From the NCBI GenBank assembly GCA_050181295.1, contig JBFXDI010000033.1, positions 1 to 33,330 on the forward strand: DNA of 33,330 nucleotides. The letters are read 5' to 3'. The DNA is from JBFXDI01 sp050181295 (GTDB taxonomy: Bacteria > Pseudomonadota > Alphaproteobacteria > Rhizobiales > Aestuariivirgaceae). Shown here piece by piece: positions 7,258 through 15,217 of this stretch. Both the position numbers and the translations under genes were made by a program. The notes below the pieces were generated by a model. That model saw only the letters and a program-made list of their open reading frames with translations, ran no database searches and was not told where the DNA came from. Positions within the stretch are counted from its first letter, which is position 1. The number at the start of each line of letters is the position of its first letter.

Positions 7258-8556
7258 ATGTCGATTGTCGGTGAAGATGTGCTGAAGCAGGCCGACGAGC
7301 TCGTGCGCCGGCGAAAGCCGGAATGGAGTCTCGAGGCTCCTTTCTATACGAACCAGGAGATCTTCGATCTCGATCTGGAGGCCATCTGGGCTCGTCACTG
7401 GATCCATGCCGGCGTCGCGGCCGAGGTGCCCGAGCCGGGCGACTATGTGACCGTCGAGGTCGGCCGCTATTCCGTGATCATCGTGCGCGGCGCCGACCGG
7501 CAAGTCCGCGCCTTCCACAATGTCTGCCGCCATCGCGGCGCGCGCATTCTCAACGAGGAGAAAGGCTCGGCTGCCAAGCTCGTCTGCCGCTACCATAACT
7601 GGACATACGGTCTCGATGGTCCGCTCGCTTTCGCCGAGCATCTGGCGCCGGATGTGGACCGCGCGTGCCTGGGCCTGAAACCCGTGCACCTGCGCAATCT
7701 CGCTGGCCTCCTGTTCATCTGCCTTGCCGACGAGCCACCGGCCGATGTCGAGGAAATGGCCCGCGCCGTCGAGCCCTATCTCGCGCCGCACGAACTTGAG
7801 AACTGTCGCATCGCCGCCGAGGACGACGTCGTCGTGCACGGCAACTGGAAGGCGACGATGGAGAACAACCGCGAGTGCTACCACTGCAACGGCCATCCCG
7901 AGCTTCTGAAGATCTTCTTCCAGTTCTTTGCCCATACCGAGGACGACGTGAAGCCGCGTCAGCGCGCCTATTACGAGCGCTACCGGCGCATCCAGGGCGA
8001 AATGGTCGACATCTGGCAGTCGAGGAAACTGCCGTGGAAGCTGGTGGAGTTGCTGGACGATCGCCCGACAGCCTTCCGGCTCGAGCGGCTGGCGCTCGAC
8101 AATGCCGGGGAGTCCTACACCGTCGATACGCGCGCGGCCTCGAAGCGGCTGGTTGGACGCTTCGACAATCCGCGCCTTGGCGCGCTGTCGCTTCACACCC
8201 AGCCCAATTCCTGGAACCACTTCCTCGCCGACCACGCGGTCGTCTTCAATATCCTGCCGCTCACGCCTGGGACGACGCGGCTGCGCACCCGCTGGCTGGT
8301 CCACAAGGACGCTGTCGAGGGCCGCGACTATGATGTCCAGAACCTCACGCAGGTCTGGCGCAAGACCAACGAGCAGGATGCGACGTTCGTTGGCTGGCAG
8401 CAGAAGGGGGTGGGGAGCCCCGCCTACGAGCCTGGTCCCTACTCTCCGAACGAGAACCAGGTCGAGAAGTTCATCGCTTGGTACATCGGCCGGTTCGGAG
8501 ACTTCCTCAACGGGCGCAGGAGAATGCCGGTCCGTCCGCGCGCGACCGCCGCGTGA
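7258..8556 (+). CDS. Rieske non-heme iron oxygenase, alpha subunit (GbcA-like)
   Basis: A 432-residue ring-hydroxylating-type oxygenase. The Rieske [2Fe-2S] ligands are Cys90/His92 and Cys110/His113, the exact C-x-H...17...C-x-x-H spacing. The mononuclear iron site is NNRECYHCNGH, with Glu206, His209 and His213; the third ligand is probably the Asp of NEQDATFVGWQQKG. The NNRECYHC...HPEL wording is that of the glycine betaine (GbcA) / stachydrine demethylase group, which removes a methyl from a quaternary amine as formaldehyde. The ATG at 7258 is chosen because GGGAGG lies at 7241-7246; an in-frame ATG at 7213 lacks a ribosome site. No GbcB-type reductase is in the window, so electrons must come from elsewhere. 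Divergent from the leftward operon; the aldehyde dehydrogenase follows after 229 bases. The substrate is inferred only by family. Confidence 0.9.
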   Translation: MSIVGEDVLKQADELVRRRKPEWSLEAPFYTNQEIFDLDLEAIWARHWIHAGVAAEVPEPGDYVTVEVGRYSVIIVRGADRQVRAFHNVCRHRGARILNEEKGSAAKLVCRYHNWTYGLDGPLAFAEHLAPDVDRACLGLKPVHLRNLAGLLFICLADEPPADVEEMARAVEPYLAPHELENCRIAAEDDVVVHGNWKATMENNRECYHCNGHPELLKIFFQFFAHTEDDVKPRQRAYYERYRRIQGEMVDIWQSRKLPWKLVELLDDRPTAFRLERLALDNAGESYTVDTRAASKRLVGRFDNPRLGALSLHTQPNSWNHFLADHAVVFNILPLTPGTTRLRTRWLVHKDAVEGRDYDVQNLTQVWRKTNEQDATFVGWQQKGVGSPAYEPGPYSPNENQVEKFIAWYIGRFGDFLNGRRRMPVRPRATAA

Positions 8557-8558
8557 TC

Positions 8559-8575
8559 GCGGCGGCGACCGCCGC
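8559..8575 (+). other. GC-rich hairpin after the Rieske gene
   Basis: GCGGCG, five bases, CGCCGC forms a short stem directly after the Rieske stop codon. There is no T-run behind it, so I would not call it an intrinsic terminator. The rest of the 229-base gap to the aldehyde dehydrogenase holds a second perfect hairpin (TCCGGCG-CTC-CGCCGGA, 8657-8673) and no gene that I can support. Confidence 0.35.
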
Positions 8576-8785
8576 TATACCGTGAAACGCACCCAGCCAT
8601 AACGAAACTGTTGGTGTCCTTCCGGGTGCCCGCTGTGATAGGGATGCCGCGTTTTCTCCGGCGCTCCGCCGGAATTCCTCGCGGTTGGAAACCTGCGGCC
8701 GGTCCCGACTTCCGCATATCCTTGCGAGGAGTGAGCCGACATAGCGACCCGTACCGCCCCGATCTTCTTGCAGAAGGACTTCTCC

Positions 8786-10228
8786 ATGGCCGCCGCATCC
8801 TATCCCGACCTCTATCTCCTGATCGGCGGCGAGCGCCTGAAAGGGAACGGTCGAAAGACCCAAGCCGTGCGCAATCCCGCCGATACGAGCGTGCTGGGCG
8901 AGCTTCCGCACGCGACGCGCGAGGACCTGGACAAGGCGTTGGACTGGGCTGCGAAGACCTGGCCGGCCTGGAAGGCGACACCCGCCATAGAGCGGGCCCG
9001 CATCATCGAGCGAGCCGCCGACATCATCCGCGAGCGGGCGAAGGAGATCGCCACCATCATGACGCTCGAGCAGGGCAAGGTGCTCGCCGAGTCCATGATC
9101 GAGGTGCATTTCACGGCCGATACGCTCGAGTGGTACGCCGAGGAGTGCAAGCGTGCCTATGGGCGTGTCATCCCCTCCCGCGCTCCCGGTCAGCGCTTGA
9201 TGGTGCTGAAGGAGCCGGTAGGCCCCGTCGCCGCCTTCTCGCCCTGGAACTTCCCGGCCCTGACGCCGGCCCGCAAGGTCGGCGCCTCGCTCGCCGCCGG
9301 CTGCACCTGCATCTTGAAGCCCGCCGAGGAGACGCCCGGCACGGCGCTCGCGTTGGCGCGGGCGCTTGAGGACGCCGGATTGCCCAAGGGCGTCCTCAGC
9401 GTCGTCTTTGGTGTCCCCAACGACATCTCGACCTATCTCATCGCCTCGCCGGTGATCCGCAAGATCTCCTTTACCGGCTCGACTGCGGTGGGCAAGCACC
9501 TGGCGGGCCTTGCCGCCCAAGGAGTCAAGCGCGCCACCATGGAACTGGGCGGCCACGCGCCGGTGCTGATCTTCGACGATGCCGACATCGGCAAGGCCGC
9601 GACGCTCGCGGCCGCGTCCAAGATGCGCAATGCCGGGCAGGTCTGCGTGTCGCCTACGCGTTTCTACGTGCAGGAGAAGGCGCACGACAAGTTTGTCGAA
9701 GCGTTCGTTTCGGAACTGAAGACCTACAAGCAGGGGCCCGGCATCGACGAGACCAGCAAGGTCGGCCCCATGGCCAATCCGCGCCGTGTCGAGGCCATGG
9801 AGCGGCTCGTGGCCGATGCCAAGGAGCGCGGCGCCAAGGTGGCGCTCGGCGGCCGGCGGCCTCGCAACGATGGCTGGTTCTTCGAGCCGACGGTTCTGAC
9901 GGACGTTCCCGAGGATGCGCTCGTGATGAACGAGGAGCCCTTCGGCCCCATCGCGCCGGTGGCCCGCTTCTCCGATTTTGACGACGCCATCGCCAAGGCC
10001 AACCGCCTGCCGATGGGGCTTGCCGCCTACGCCTTCACCTCGTCTCACGCGCAGGCCGCAAAGCTCGAGGATGCGGTGGAATCGGGCATGATCGCCCTCA
10101 ACCATTTCGTCATCTCCGCGCCCGAGGCGCCGTTTGGTGGCGTGAAGGAGAGCGGCTACGGGCACGAAGGCGGCATCGAAGGCCTGGAGGCCTATCTCCA
10201 GACCAAGTACATCACCGCCATGCCCTGA
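8786..10228 (+). CDS. NAD(P)-dependent aldehyde dehydrogenase (succinate-semialdehyde dehydrogenase-like)
   Basis: A 480-residue ALDH-superfamily enzyme. Motifs in order: FSPWNFPALTPARKVGASLA (cofactor side), KISFTGSTAVGKHLA, TMELGGHAPVLIFDDAD with the general base Glu at about 253, NAGQVCVSPTRFYV with the catalytic Cys at about 287, NEEPFGPIAPV, and SGYGHEGGIEGLEAYLQTKY at the C-terminus. The last feature and the overall wording are closest to GabD/SSADH-type enzymes, which oxidise omega-semialdehydes to acids. The ATG at 8786 has AAGGA about 8 bases upstream; an in-frame TTG at 8768 is less likely. It is probably used to oxidise an aldehyde released by the amine-oxidising enzymes nearby. 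The substrate is not resolvable by eye. It converges on the GntR gene with only 16 bases between stops. Confidence 0.92.
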   Translation: MAAASYPDLYLLIGGERLKGNGRKTQAVRNPADTSVLGELPHATREDLDKALDWAAKTWPAWKATPAIERARIIERAADIIRERAKEIATIMTLEQGKVLAESMIEVHFTADTLEWYAEECKRAYGRVIPSRAPGQRLMVLKEPVGPVAAFSPWNFPALTPARKVGASLAAGCTCILKPAEETPGTALALARALEDAGLPKGVLSVVFGVPNDISTYLIASPVIRKISFTGSTAVGKHLAGLAAQGVKRATMELGGHAPVLIFDDADIGKAATLAAASKMRNAGQVCVSPTRFYVQEKAHDKFVEAFVSELKTYKQGPGIDETSKVGPMANPRRVEAMERLVADAKERGAKVALGGRRPRNDGWFFEPTVLTDVPEDALVMNEEPFGPIAPVARFSDFDDAIAKANRLPMGLAAYAFTSSHAQAAKLEDAVESGMIALNHFVISAPEAPFGGVKESGYGHEGGIEGLEAYLQTKYITAMP

Positions 10229-10244
10229 TCGGACAGGAGCCTCC

Positions 10245-10931
10245 TCACGCACGCGTGGCGCGTGACCTGAGCCTCAGTCGCATGATGTGCTTCTCGATCG
10301 CGTCGTGAAGCTCGGGTGTGCTGGCGGTCGTGAGCATCGCCAGCAGCCTGCGATGGTCCGGGCCGATGGCCGCGGCGTCACGCTCACGGCGCGCCTCGTG
10401 GCCGAACACGATCATGACGTTGCGTGCGATCGCCTCCCAGAGCGTCAGCACGACGGGGTTGTCGGCCGCCAGGCAGAACTCGCGATGAAAGGCGATGTCG
10501 GCGCGGCCGATCCGTGGCCAGTCGACGCTCTGGGCGGCGCGCTCGATCGTCTCGATATGCGCCTCGAAGCGCTTGAGGAATGAAGGGTCTTTCCGGCAGG
10601 CCTCGGCCGCGCCCGTGATGGCGATGCGCTCCAGCGCCACCCTGGCCTCGCAGATCTGGTCGAAGCGTGCCTCGTCGAACTGCGCCACATGCGTGCCGCG
10701 GTGGCGTGTGCTTTCCACTATGCCCTGCGCCTCGAGCACCTTGAGCGCTTCCCGGAGCGGCACACGGCTCACCTGGAAGAGCTGGGCGAGTTCCGTTTCC
10801 ACGAGCCGCTGGCCGGACTTCAGGACGCCTGAGGCGATCCCCTCCACGATCGCAAAGGATGTCTGGTCCGCGAGGCTCGAGGCTTGGAGCGGCCCGAGAC
10901 CGGGCGGCGAAGGCTGCAACTTCTGATCCAT
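10245..10931 (-). CDS. GntR family regulator, FCD subfamily
   Basis: About 228 residues. The N-terminal winged helix includes SLADQTSFAIVEGIASGVLKSGQRL and LAQLFQVSRVPLREALKVLEAQGIV. The C-terminal all-helical FCD domain shows the likely metal-binding set in ADIAFHREF, DHRRLL and HDAIEKHIMRLR. FCD regulators sense carboxylates and bind operators centred on a TGTATACA-like core. Exactly such a site lies at 10977-11000, between this gene and the divergent ABC transporter operon, so autoregulation and control of that operon is the likely arrangement. The start is not certain: ATG at 10931 is used here, and an in-frame GTG at 10946 would add five residues; neither has a strong ribosome site. The effector may be the transported substrate or the product of the downstream enolase-superfamily enzyme. 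Confidence 0.9.
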   Translation of the reverse strand: MDQKLQPSPPGLGPLQASSLADQTSFAIVEGIASGVLKSGQRLVETELAQLFQVSRVPLREALKVLEAQGIVESTRHRGTHVAQFDEARFDQICEARVALERIAITGAAEACRKDPSFLKRFEAHIETIERAAQSVDWPRIGRADIAFHREFCLAADNPVVLTLWEAIARNVMIVFGHEARRERDAAAIGPDHRRLLAMLTTASTPELHDAIEKHIMRLRLRSRATRA

Positions 10932-10976
10932 GCGTCGACTATCCACGATTCGCCGGGGATCGGCTCTTGAGCTAAG

Positions 10977-11000
10977 GTGCTAATTGTATACAGTTAGCAC
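10977..11000. promoter_or_regulatory. GntR/FCD-type operator candidate
   Basis: A 24-base palindrome with only one mismatched pair: arms GTGCTAA and TTAGCAC flank a core containing TGTATACA. The TGTATACA core is typical of FCD GntR operators. The site lies in the divergent promoter between the GntR gene and the ABC transporter operon, 38 bases before the SBP start codon, a placement suited to repressing both. Confidence 0.75.
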
Positions 11001-11037
11001 GGATGCCCGCAAACACATCTTCGGAAGGAGGTTCGTC

Positions 11038-11883
11038 ATGGGATTTGCAAAGCTTCTGCAGACGGCCGCGGTCGCGAGCGCGCTGCTGTTTTCCACCTCG
11101 GCTGCGACCATGGCGGCCGGCACGGATGTTCCAGCTTCCGGCCAGAGCGCAAAGATCGACGCCATCAAGGAGAGGGGCGTCCTCAAGGTGGCGGCCATCG
11201 GCGAGTTTCCATGGCTGCCTGAGAACACCACCGGCAGCGGACCGCAGTTCTCGGGTCCGGCCTGGATGCTTGCCGAGGAGTATGCCAAGCGGCTTGGTGT
11301 GAAGCTGGAGGTCGTGCCGGTCAGCCACGAGACCAAGGTGCCGATCCTGGCGACGGGCGAGGCCGACATTTCCATCGCGCCGCTCGCCGTCACGCCGAAG
11401 CGCCAGGAGGTCGCGAACTTCGTCGTCTATTCGCGCTCGAGCCTTTGTCTCTTTGGCCTCAAGGACAACCCGAAGCTTGCCGATGTGAAGACGGTCGATG
11501 ACCTCAACCGCGAGGGACTGACAATGGCCTATTTCACCGGCACGCCGCCCGAGACCTGGGCGCCGACACGCTTCCCCAAGGCGACGCTCAAGGGCGTGGC
11601 GGGCTCGGGCGCCAACGCCCCGATCGAGGAGATCATGGCCAAGCGGGCCGACTTCGCCTCGATCGACAACGTCGCATGGCCACAACTTGAGAAGCAGGTG
11701 CCGGGCCTCGTCTCCTGGCCGGCAGGCGACGATTGCCTCAAGAGCAGCGAAATGTCGACCGGCGTCGGCCTCGCGGTGGACAAGAAGGACACCGTCTTCC
11801 ACGACTGGCTCCAGGCCGTCTATGACGAGATCAAGGACAAGGTGACCGAGGAGGAGATCCGTCTGCTCAAGTCGGGCTCCTGA
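11038..11883 (+). CDS. Polar amino acid-type ABC transporter substrate-binding protein
   Basis: A 281-residue periplasmic binding protein of the family-3 (amino acid/opine) type. It has a signal peptide (MGFAKLLQTAAVASALLFST, cleavage probably after about residue 27). The mature body starts with KIDAIKERGVLKVAAIGEFP, then GPAWMLAEEYAKRLGVKLEVV, GEADISIAPLAVTPKRQEVANF and SGANAPIEEIMAKRADFASID. The ATG at 11038 has a near-ideal GGAAGGAGG at 11023-11031; longer in-frame starts would spoil the signal peptide and overlap the operator. First gene of a five-gene operon. The ligand could be an amino acid or an acidic compound; the enolase-superfamily gene closing the operon makes a hydroxy- or sugar acid, or an amino acid derivative, plausible. 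This is inference. Confidence 0.92.
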   Translation: MGFAKLLQTAAVASALLFSTSAATMAAGTDVPASGQSAKIDAIKERGVLKVAAIGEFPWLPENTTGSGPQFSGPAWMLAEEYAKRLGVKLEVVPVSHETKVPILATGEADISIAPLAVTPKRQEVANFVVYSRSSLCLFGLKDNPKLADVKTVDDLNREGLTMAYFTGTPPETWAPTRFPKATLKGVAGSGANAPIEEIMAKRADFASIDNVAWPQLEKQVPGLVSWPAGDDCLKSSEMSTGVGLAVDKKDTVFHDWLQAVYDEIKDKVTEEEIRLLKSGS

Positions 11884-11896
11884 GGTCACTGAAGAG

Positions 11897-11936
11897 GCGC
11901 ACCTTTCGTTGGCGATGGCGCCTTCGGAAGGTGCGC
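11897..11936 (+). promoter_or_regulatory. Intercistronic hairpin between SBP and permease genes
   Basis: A perfect 9-bp stem, GCGCACCTT with AAGGTGCGC, encloses a 22-base loop that can fold further (GGCG...CGCC). It sits 14 bases after the SBP stop, without a T-run. Such hairpins after binding-protein genes commonly protect the upstream message from 3' exonucleases or attenuate read-through, giving more SBP than permease. That role is inferred here. Confidence 0.55.
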
Positions 11937-11991
11937 GCCCCCGCGCACCGGGGCCGCGAGGCGCCGCCCCTCCAGATCATCGGCTGATCCC

Positions 11992-12657
11992 GTGACCATC
12001 GACATCTCGCCGCTCCTGCGGAGCTGGCCGTTCCTGCTCAATGCGCTCTGGACGACGCTCATCCTCAGCATCCTGTCGATGCTCCTGGGCTTCGCCATCG
12101 GCGTCGTAGTGGGCGCCCTCCGGACCTATGGCGGGCGCGTCGTCAACGCCGCACTCGGCTTCTACGTCGACACCATGCGCGCCATCCCGCTGCTTGTCGT
12201 GCTGGTATGGACCTTCTTCGCATTCCCCGTGATCGTCGGCTTCTCGCTCAACGCCATGACGGCAGGCGTCATCGGGCTGGGGCTCCATCTCGGCGCCTAT
12301 GTCGCCGAGACCATCCGCGCCGGGCTCACCTCCGTGCGCAAGGGCCAGATGCAGGCGGCGCTTGCGCTCGGAATGAGCCGTTTCGAGGCGATCCGCACCA
12401 TCATCCTGCCTCAAGCGCTCATCCGCATGATGCCGCCCTTGGGCTCGCTCTTCGTGATCGCCATTAAGGACAGTGCCATCGCCTCGGTCATCGCCGTGCC
12501 GGAGCTTCTCCGCCAGTCGCAGATCCTCGCCGGCCAGACCTTCCGGCCCTTCGAGATCTATACGGCCGCGATGATCGTCTACTTCCTTATCTGCTACCCG
12601 GTTGCCCGCGGCGTCGATGCGCTCTACCGGCGCGTTTCCCACCTCGGTGCCTCATGA
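11992..12657 (+). CDS. Amino acid ABC transporter permease (HisM/GlnP type)
   Basis: A 221-residue inner-membrane permease with about five hydrophobic segments (for example ALWTTLILSILSMLLGFAIG and AAMIVYFLICYPVA). It has the family wording DTMRAIPLLVVLVW and AETIRAGLTSVRKGQMQAA, and the EAA loop ALGMSRFEAIRTIILPQAL that docks on the ATPase. Starts with GTG at 11992; no nearby ATG is in frame. It lies 108 bases after the SBP and overlaps the next permease by 4 bases (ATGA). It should form a heterodimeric channel with its neighbour. Confidence 0.93.
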   Translation: MTIDISPLLRSWPFLLNALWTTLILSILSMLLGFAIGVVVGALRTYGGRVVNAALGFYVDTMRAIPLLVVLVWTFFAFPVIVGFSLNAMTAGVIGLGLHLGAYVAETIRAGLTSVRKGQMQAALALGMSRFEAIRTIILPQALIRMMPPLGSLFVIAIKDSAIASVIAVPELLRQSQILAGQTFRPFEIYTAAMIVYFLICYPVARGVDALYRRVSHLGAS

Positions 12658-13313
12658 CGTTCGACTGGTCCGTTATCTGGCAGAACTGGCGCGTCTTTCT
12701 CGACGGCGCGCTGATGACCGTCTTTCTCACCGTCGTCACCATGGCGCTTGCCATTCCCGGCGGTTTGGCGCTGGCGCTCCTGCGGCTGAGTCCGTTCCGG
12801 ATCGTGCGGGGTCTCACGACCGCCTTCGTCGAGTTCTTCCGGGCAACCCCGCTGATCCTCCAGATCTACTGGGTCTACTATGTGCTGCCCGCCATGTTCG
12901 ATATCCAGTTCTCGCAGCTCACGACCGCCATCGTCGGCCTCGCCTGCAACATCTCCTGCTTCAACTCCGAGACGTTTCGCGCAGGAATCCTGTCGATCCG
13001 CCAGGGGCAGTGGAACGCGGGCCTGGCGCTCGGCATGTCGAAGGCGGAGGTGATGCTGAGGATCGTGCTGCCGCAGGCGCTCATGCGTGTCCTGCCGGCG
13101 CTCGCCTCCACCTGGGTCTCGCTCTTCAAGGACACCTCCCTCGTCGCCATCATCTCGGTCGGCGATCTCTCCTACGTCTCCTTGAAGCTTCGCGCCGAGA
13201 CCTACCGCATTCTGGAGGTCCTGACCGCCATGGCCGGCATTTACTGGCTGCTCGGCTACCCGCAGGCGAAGCTCGTGGACTGGATCCACCGCCGCTGGAA
13301 GGTTGTCGAATGA
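12654..13313 (+). CDS. Amino acid ABC transporter permease (second subunit)
   Basis: A 219-residue permease of the same His/Glu/Gln/Arg family, about five membrane segments (GALMTVFLTVVTMALAIPGG, TTAIVGLACNISCFNSETF). It carries the motif FFRATPLILQIYWVYYVLP and the EAA loop ALGMSKAEVMLRIVLPQALM. It is coupled by ATGA overlaps to the permease before it and the ATPase after it, indicating translational coupling. Partner of the 11992 permease. Confidence 0.93.
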   Translation: MTFDWSVIWQNWRVFLDGALMTVFLTVVTMALAIPGGLALALLRLSPFRIVRGLTTAFVEFFRATPLILQIYWVYYVLPAMFDIQFSQLTTAIVGLACNISCFNSETFRAGILSIRQGQWNAGLALGMSKAEVMLRIVLPQALMRVLPALASTWVSLFKDTSLVAIISVGDLSYVSLKLRAETYRILEVLTAMAGIYWLLGYPQAKLVDWIHRRWKVVE

Positions 13314-14089
13314 CGAAGGAAGCGATCCTCACGGCTGAGGGTGTGCGCAAGACCTATGGGCCGCTGGTCGCGCTGGACGGCGTCGGCGTCGTCATCCGCA
13401 AGGGCGAGGTCGTGTGTCTCATCGGTCCCTCGGGCTCAGGCAAGTCGACGCTGCTCCGCTGCCTCAATGCGCTCGAGCAGGTCGATGCCGGAAGCGTCCT
13501 GTTCGAGGGCGTGGATGTGCACGCGCCTTCGACCGATGCAAAGCTCGTCCGACGGCGCATGGGCATGGTGTTCCAGAATTTCGAGCTCTTTCCGCATCTG
13601 ACCGTGCTGCGCAACGTCACCATCGGGCCGACCACCGTGCTGAAGCTCGGCCAGGCGTCAGCGGACGAGCGCGCTCGTAAGCTCCTTGCAAAGGTCGGAC
13701 TTGCGGAGAAGGCCGACGTCCATCCTTCCGCGCTCTCCGGCGGCCAGCAGCAGCGGGTCGCCATCGCCCGCGCGCTCGCCATGGAGCCCGCGCTCATGCT
13801 TTTCGACGAGCCGACCTCGGCGCTCGATCCGGAGACCATCGGCGAGGTGCTGAGCGTCATGAAGACGCTGGCGGACGAGGGCATGACCATGGTGGTCGTG
13901 ACCCACGAGATGGATTTTGCCCGCCGCGTCGCCGACCGCGTCGTGGTGTTCGACAAAGGGCGCGTGATTGAAGAGGGGCCGCCGAAGCAGATTTTCGAGG
14001 CCCCGACGGTGCCGCGTACCCGCGATTTCCTCAGCCATCTCGGCTGGCATGGCGAAAGCATCCAGAAGACAGACAAGGAAAAGCAATGA
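13310..14089 (+). CDS. Amino acid ABC transporter ATP-binding protein (GlnQ/HisP type)
   Basis: A 259-residue ABC ATPase. Walker A is GPSGSGKST (around residues 37-45), the Q-loop lies in MGMVFQNFELFPHLTVL, the signature is LSGGQQQRVAIARALAMEP, Walker B is LMLFDEPTSALDPE, and the switch His is in VVVTHEMDFARRVADRV. The LFPHLTVL and TSALDPE wording is that of polar amino acid importers. The frame begins at the ATG at 13310, sharing ATGA with the upstream permease, and ends in ATGA with the downstream enolase-superfamily gene. Longer upstream reading in this frame is shadow of the permease genes. Confidence 0.95.
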   Translation: MTKEAILTAEGVRKTYGPLVALDGVGVVIRKGEVVCLIGPSGSGKSTLLRCLNALEQVDAGSVLFEGVDVHAPSTDAKLVRRRMGMVFQNFELFPHLTVLRNVTIGPTTVLKLGQASADERARKLLAKVGLAEKADVHPSALSGGQQQRVAIARALAMEPALMLFDEPTSALDPETIGEVLSVMKTLADEGMTMVVVTHEMDFARRVADRVVVFDKGRVIEEGPPKQIFEAPTVPRTRDFLSHLGWHGESIQKTDKEKQ

Positions 14090-15207
14090 AGGACCTCACC
14101 ATCGACCGCGCCGAAGTGTTCGTCATGGGCCCCGAGACCGAGCGCTATGTCTGGGCGGAGGGCATGACCGAACAGTACATGGCGAACATCATCCTCAAGC
14201 TCACCTCGAAGGGGGGGGCGGAGGGCATCGCCGGCGCGGCCATGATCAACGCCAACTGTTTCGACAAGGCGGTGGGCGAAACGCTGCGCTTCCTGCTTCC
14301 GGACATCATCGGGGCCAACCCGCTGGAGCGCGAGGCTCTGTGGTACCGCATGCGCAACCTCGGCACCCCGATCGTGCCGCAGGCGCTCTCTCTGATCGAC
14401 ATCGCGCTCTGGGACATGGTGGCGAAAGAGGCGGGTCTGCCGCTCTACCAGATGCTCGGCGGCGCGCGCTCGAAGATCCTGTCCTACGCTTCGACGCCCG
14501 GCCTCTCGTCCAACGAGGCCTACATCGACTACTGCCAGCAGCGCGTGGAGGAAGGCTACAAGGCCATCAAGTTCCACTGCTGGTGCGTGCCCGAGCGCGA
14601 CCTGCCCATGTGCGAGGCCGTGCATCGGCACTTCGAGGGCAAGGGGATCGATCTCATGCTGGACGTCGAGCAGCGCTACGACCTCCGCTCGGCGCTGAAG
14701 GTGGGCAAGCGCTGCGGCGAGATGGGTTTCGGTTGGTTCGAGGCGCCGCTCGTCGACTTCGACGTCGAGGGCTACCGTACGCTGAGGCGCGAGACCGGCG
14801 TTCCCATCATCCCGGCTGGGAACACCTGGCTGGACCTGCAGCAACTGGAACAGGCGATCCGGCTCGAATGCTGGAACTCGGCGCGCGTCGATGCCACGAT
14901 CTGCGGCGGCATCACGCCGATCCGCAAGATCATGGGGCTGGCGGAAGCGAGCGGAATGACGGTCGAGGTGCAGAGCTGGGGCTACACACTCACCCAGGCT
15001 GCCAATCTCCACGTCATCCTCGCCTTTGGAAACTGCACCTACTTCGAGCAGCCTTCGCCCTATCCGGCCTTCGAATACGGCTCACACGACGTGATCCGCA
15101 CCGACAAGCAGGGCTACGTGCACGCGCCGGACGGCCCCGGCCTTGGCGTGCGCGTGGACTGGGACTCGGTGAAGAAGGCGACGGTACTCAACTACGAGGT
15201 CCGGTGA
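14086..15207 (+). CDS. Mandelate racemase/muconate lactonizing enzyme family protein (enolase superfamily) 1
   Basis: A 373-residue enolase-superfamily enzyme: N-terminal capping domain, then a TIM barrel with LSLIDIALWDMVAKEAGLPL and MLGGARSKI. Second-strand residues are Lys162-x-His164 (YKAIKFH), metal ligands are Asp193 (LDVEQRY), Glu219 (WFEAPL) and Asn246 (PAGNTW), and Asp269 stands before GGI. The seventh-strand His that normally pairs with this Asp is Gln296 (VEVQSWGY). An Asn third ligand occurs in glucarate dehydratase-type enzymes. Members abstract a proton alpha to a carboxylate, then racemise, dehydrate or cycloisomerise. The gene is translationally coupled (ATGA) to the ABC ATPase, so it probably acts on the imported compound. 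Substrate unknown; acid-sugar dehydratase is a guess. Confidence 0.88.
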   Translation: MKDLTIDRAEVFVMGPETERYVWAEGMTEQYMANIILKLTSKGGAEGIAGAAMINANCFDKAVGETLRFLLPDIIGANPLEREALWYRMRNLGTPIVPQALSLIDIALWDMVAKEAGLPLYQMLGGARSKILSYASTPGLSSNEAYIDYCQQRVEEGYKAIKFHCWCVPERDLPMCEAVHRHFEGKGIDLMLDVEQRYDLRSALKVGKRCGEMGFGWFEAPLVDFDVEGYRTLRRETGVPIIPAGNTWLDLQQLEQAIRLECWNSARVDATICGGITPIRKIMGLAEASGMTVEVQSWGYTLTQAANLHVILAFGNCTYFEQPSPYPAFEYGSHDVIRTDKQGYVHAPDGPGLGVRVDWDSVKKATVLNYEVR

Positions 15208-15217
15208 GGTTCGATCT

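Noticed and set aside
8657..8673. TCCGGCG-CTC-CGCCGGA hairpin upstream of the aldehyde dehydrogenase as a terminator or riboswitch
   Set aside because: No T-run follows on either strand and no wider structured element is visible; it may be chance in GC-rich DNA.
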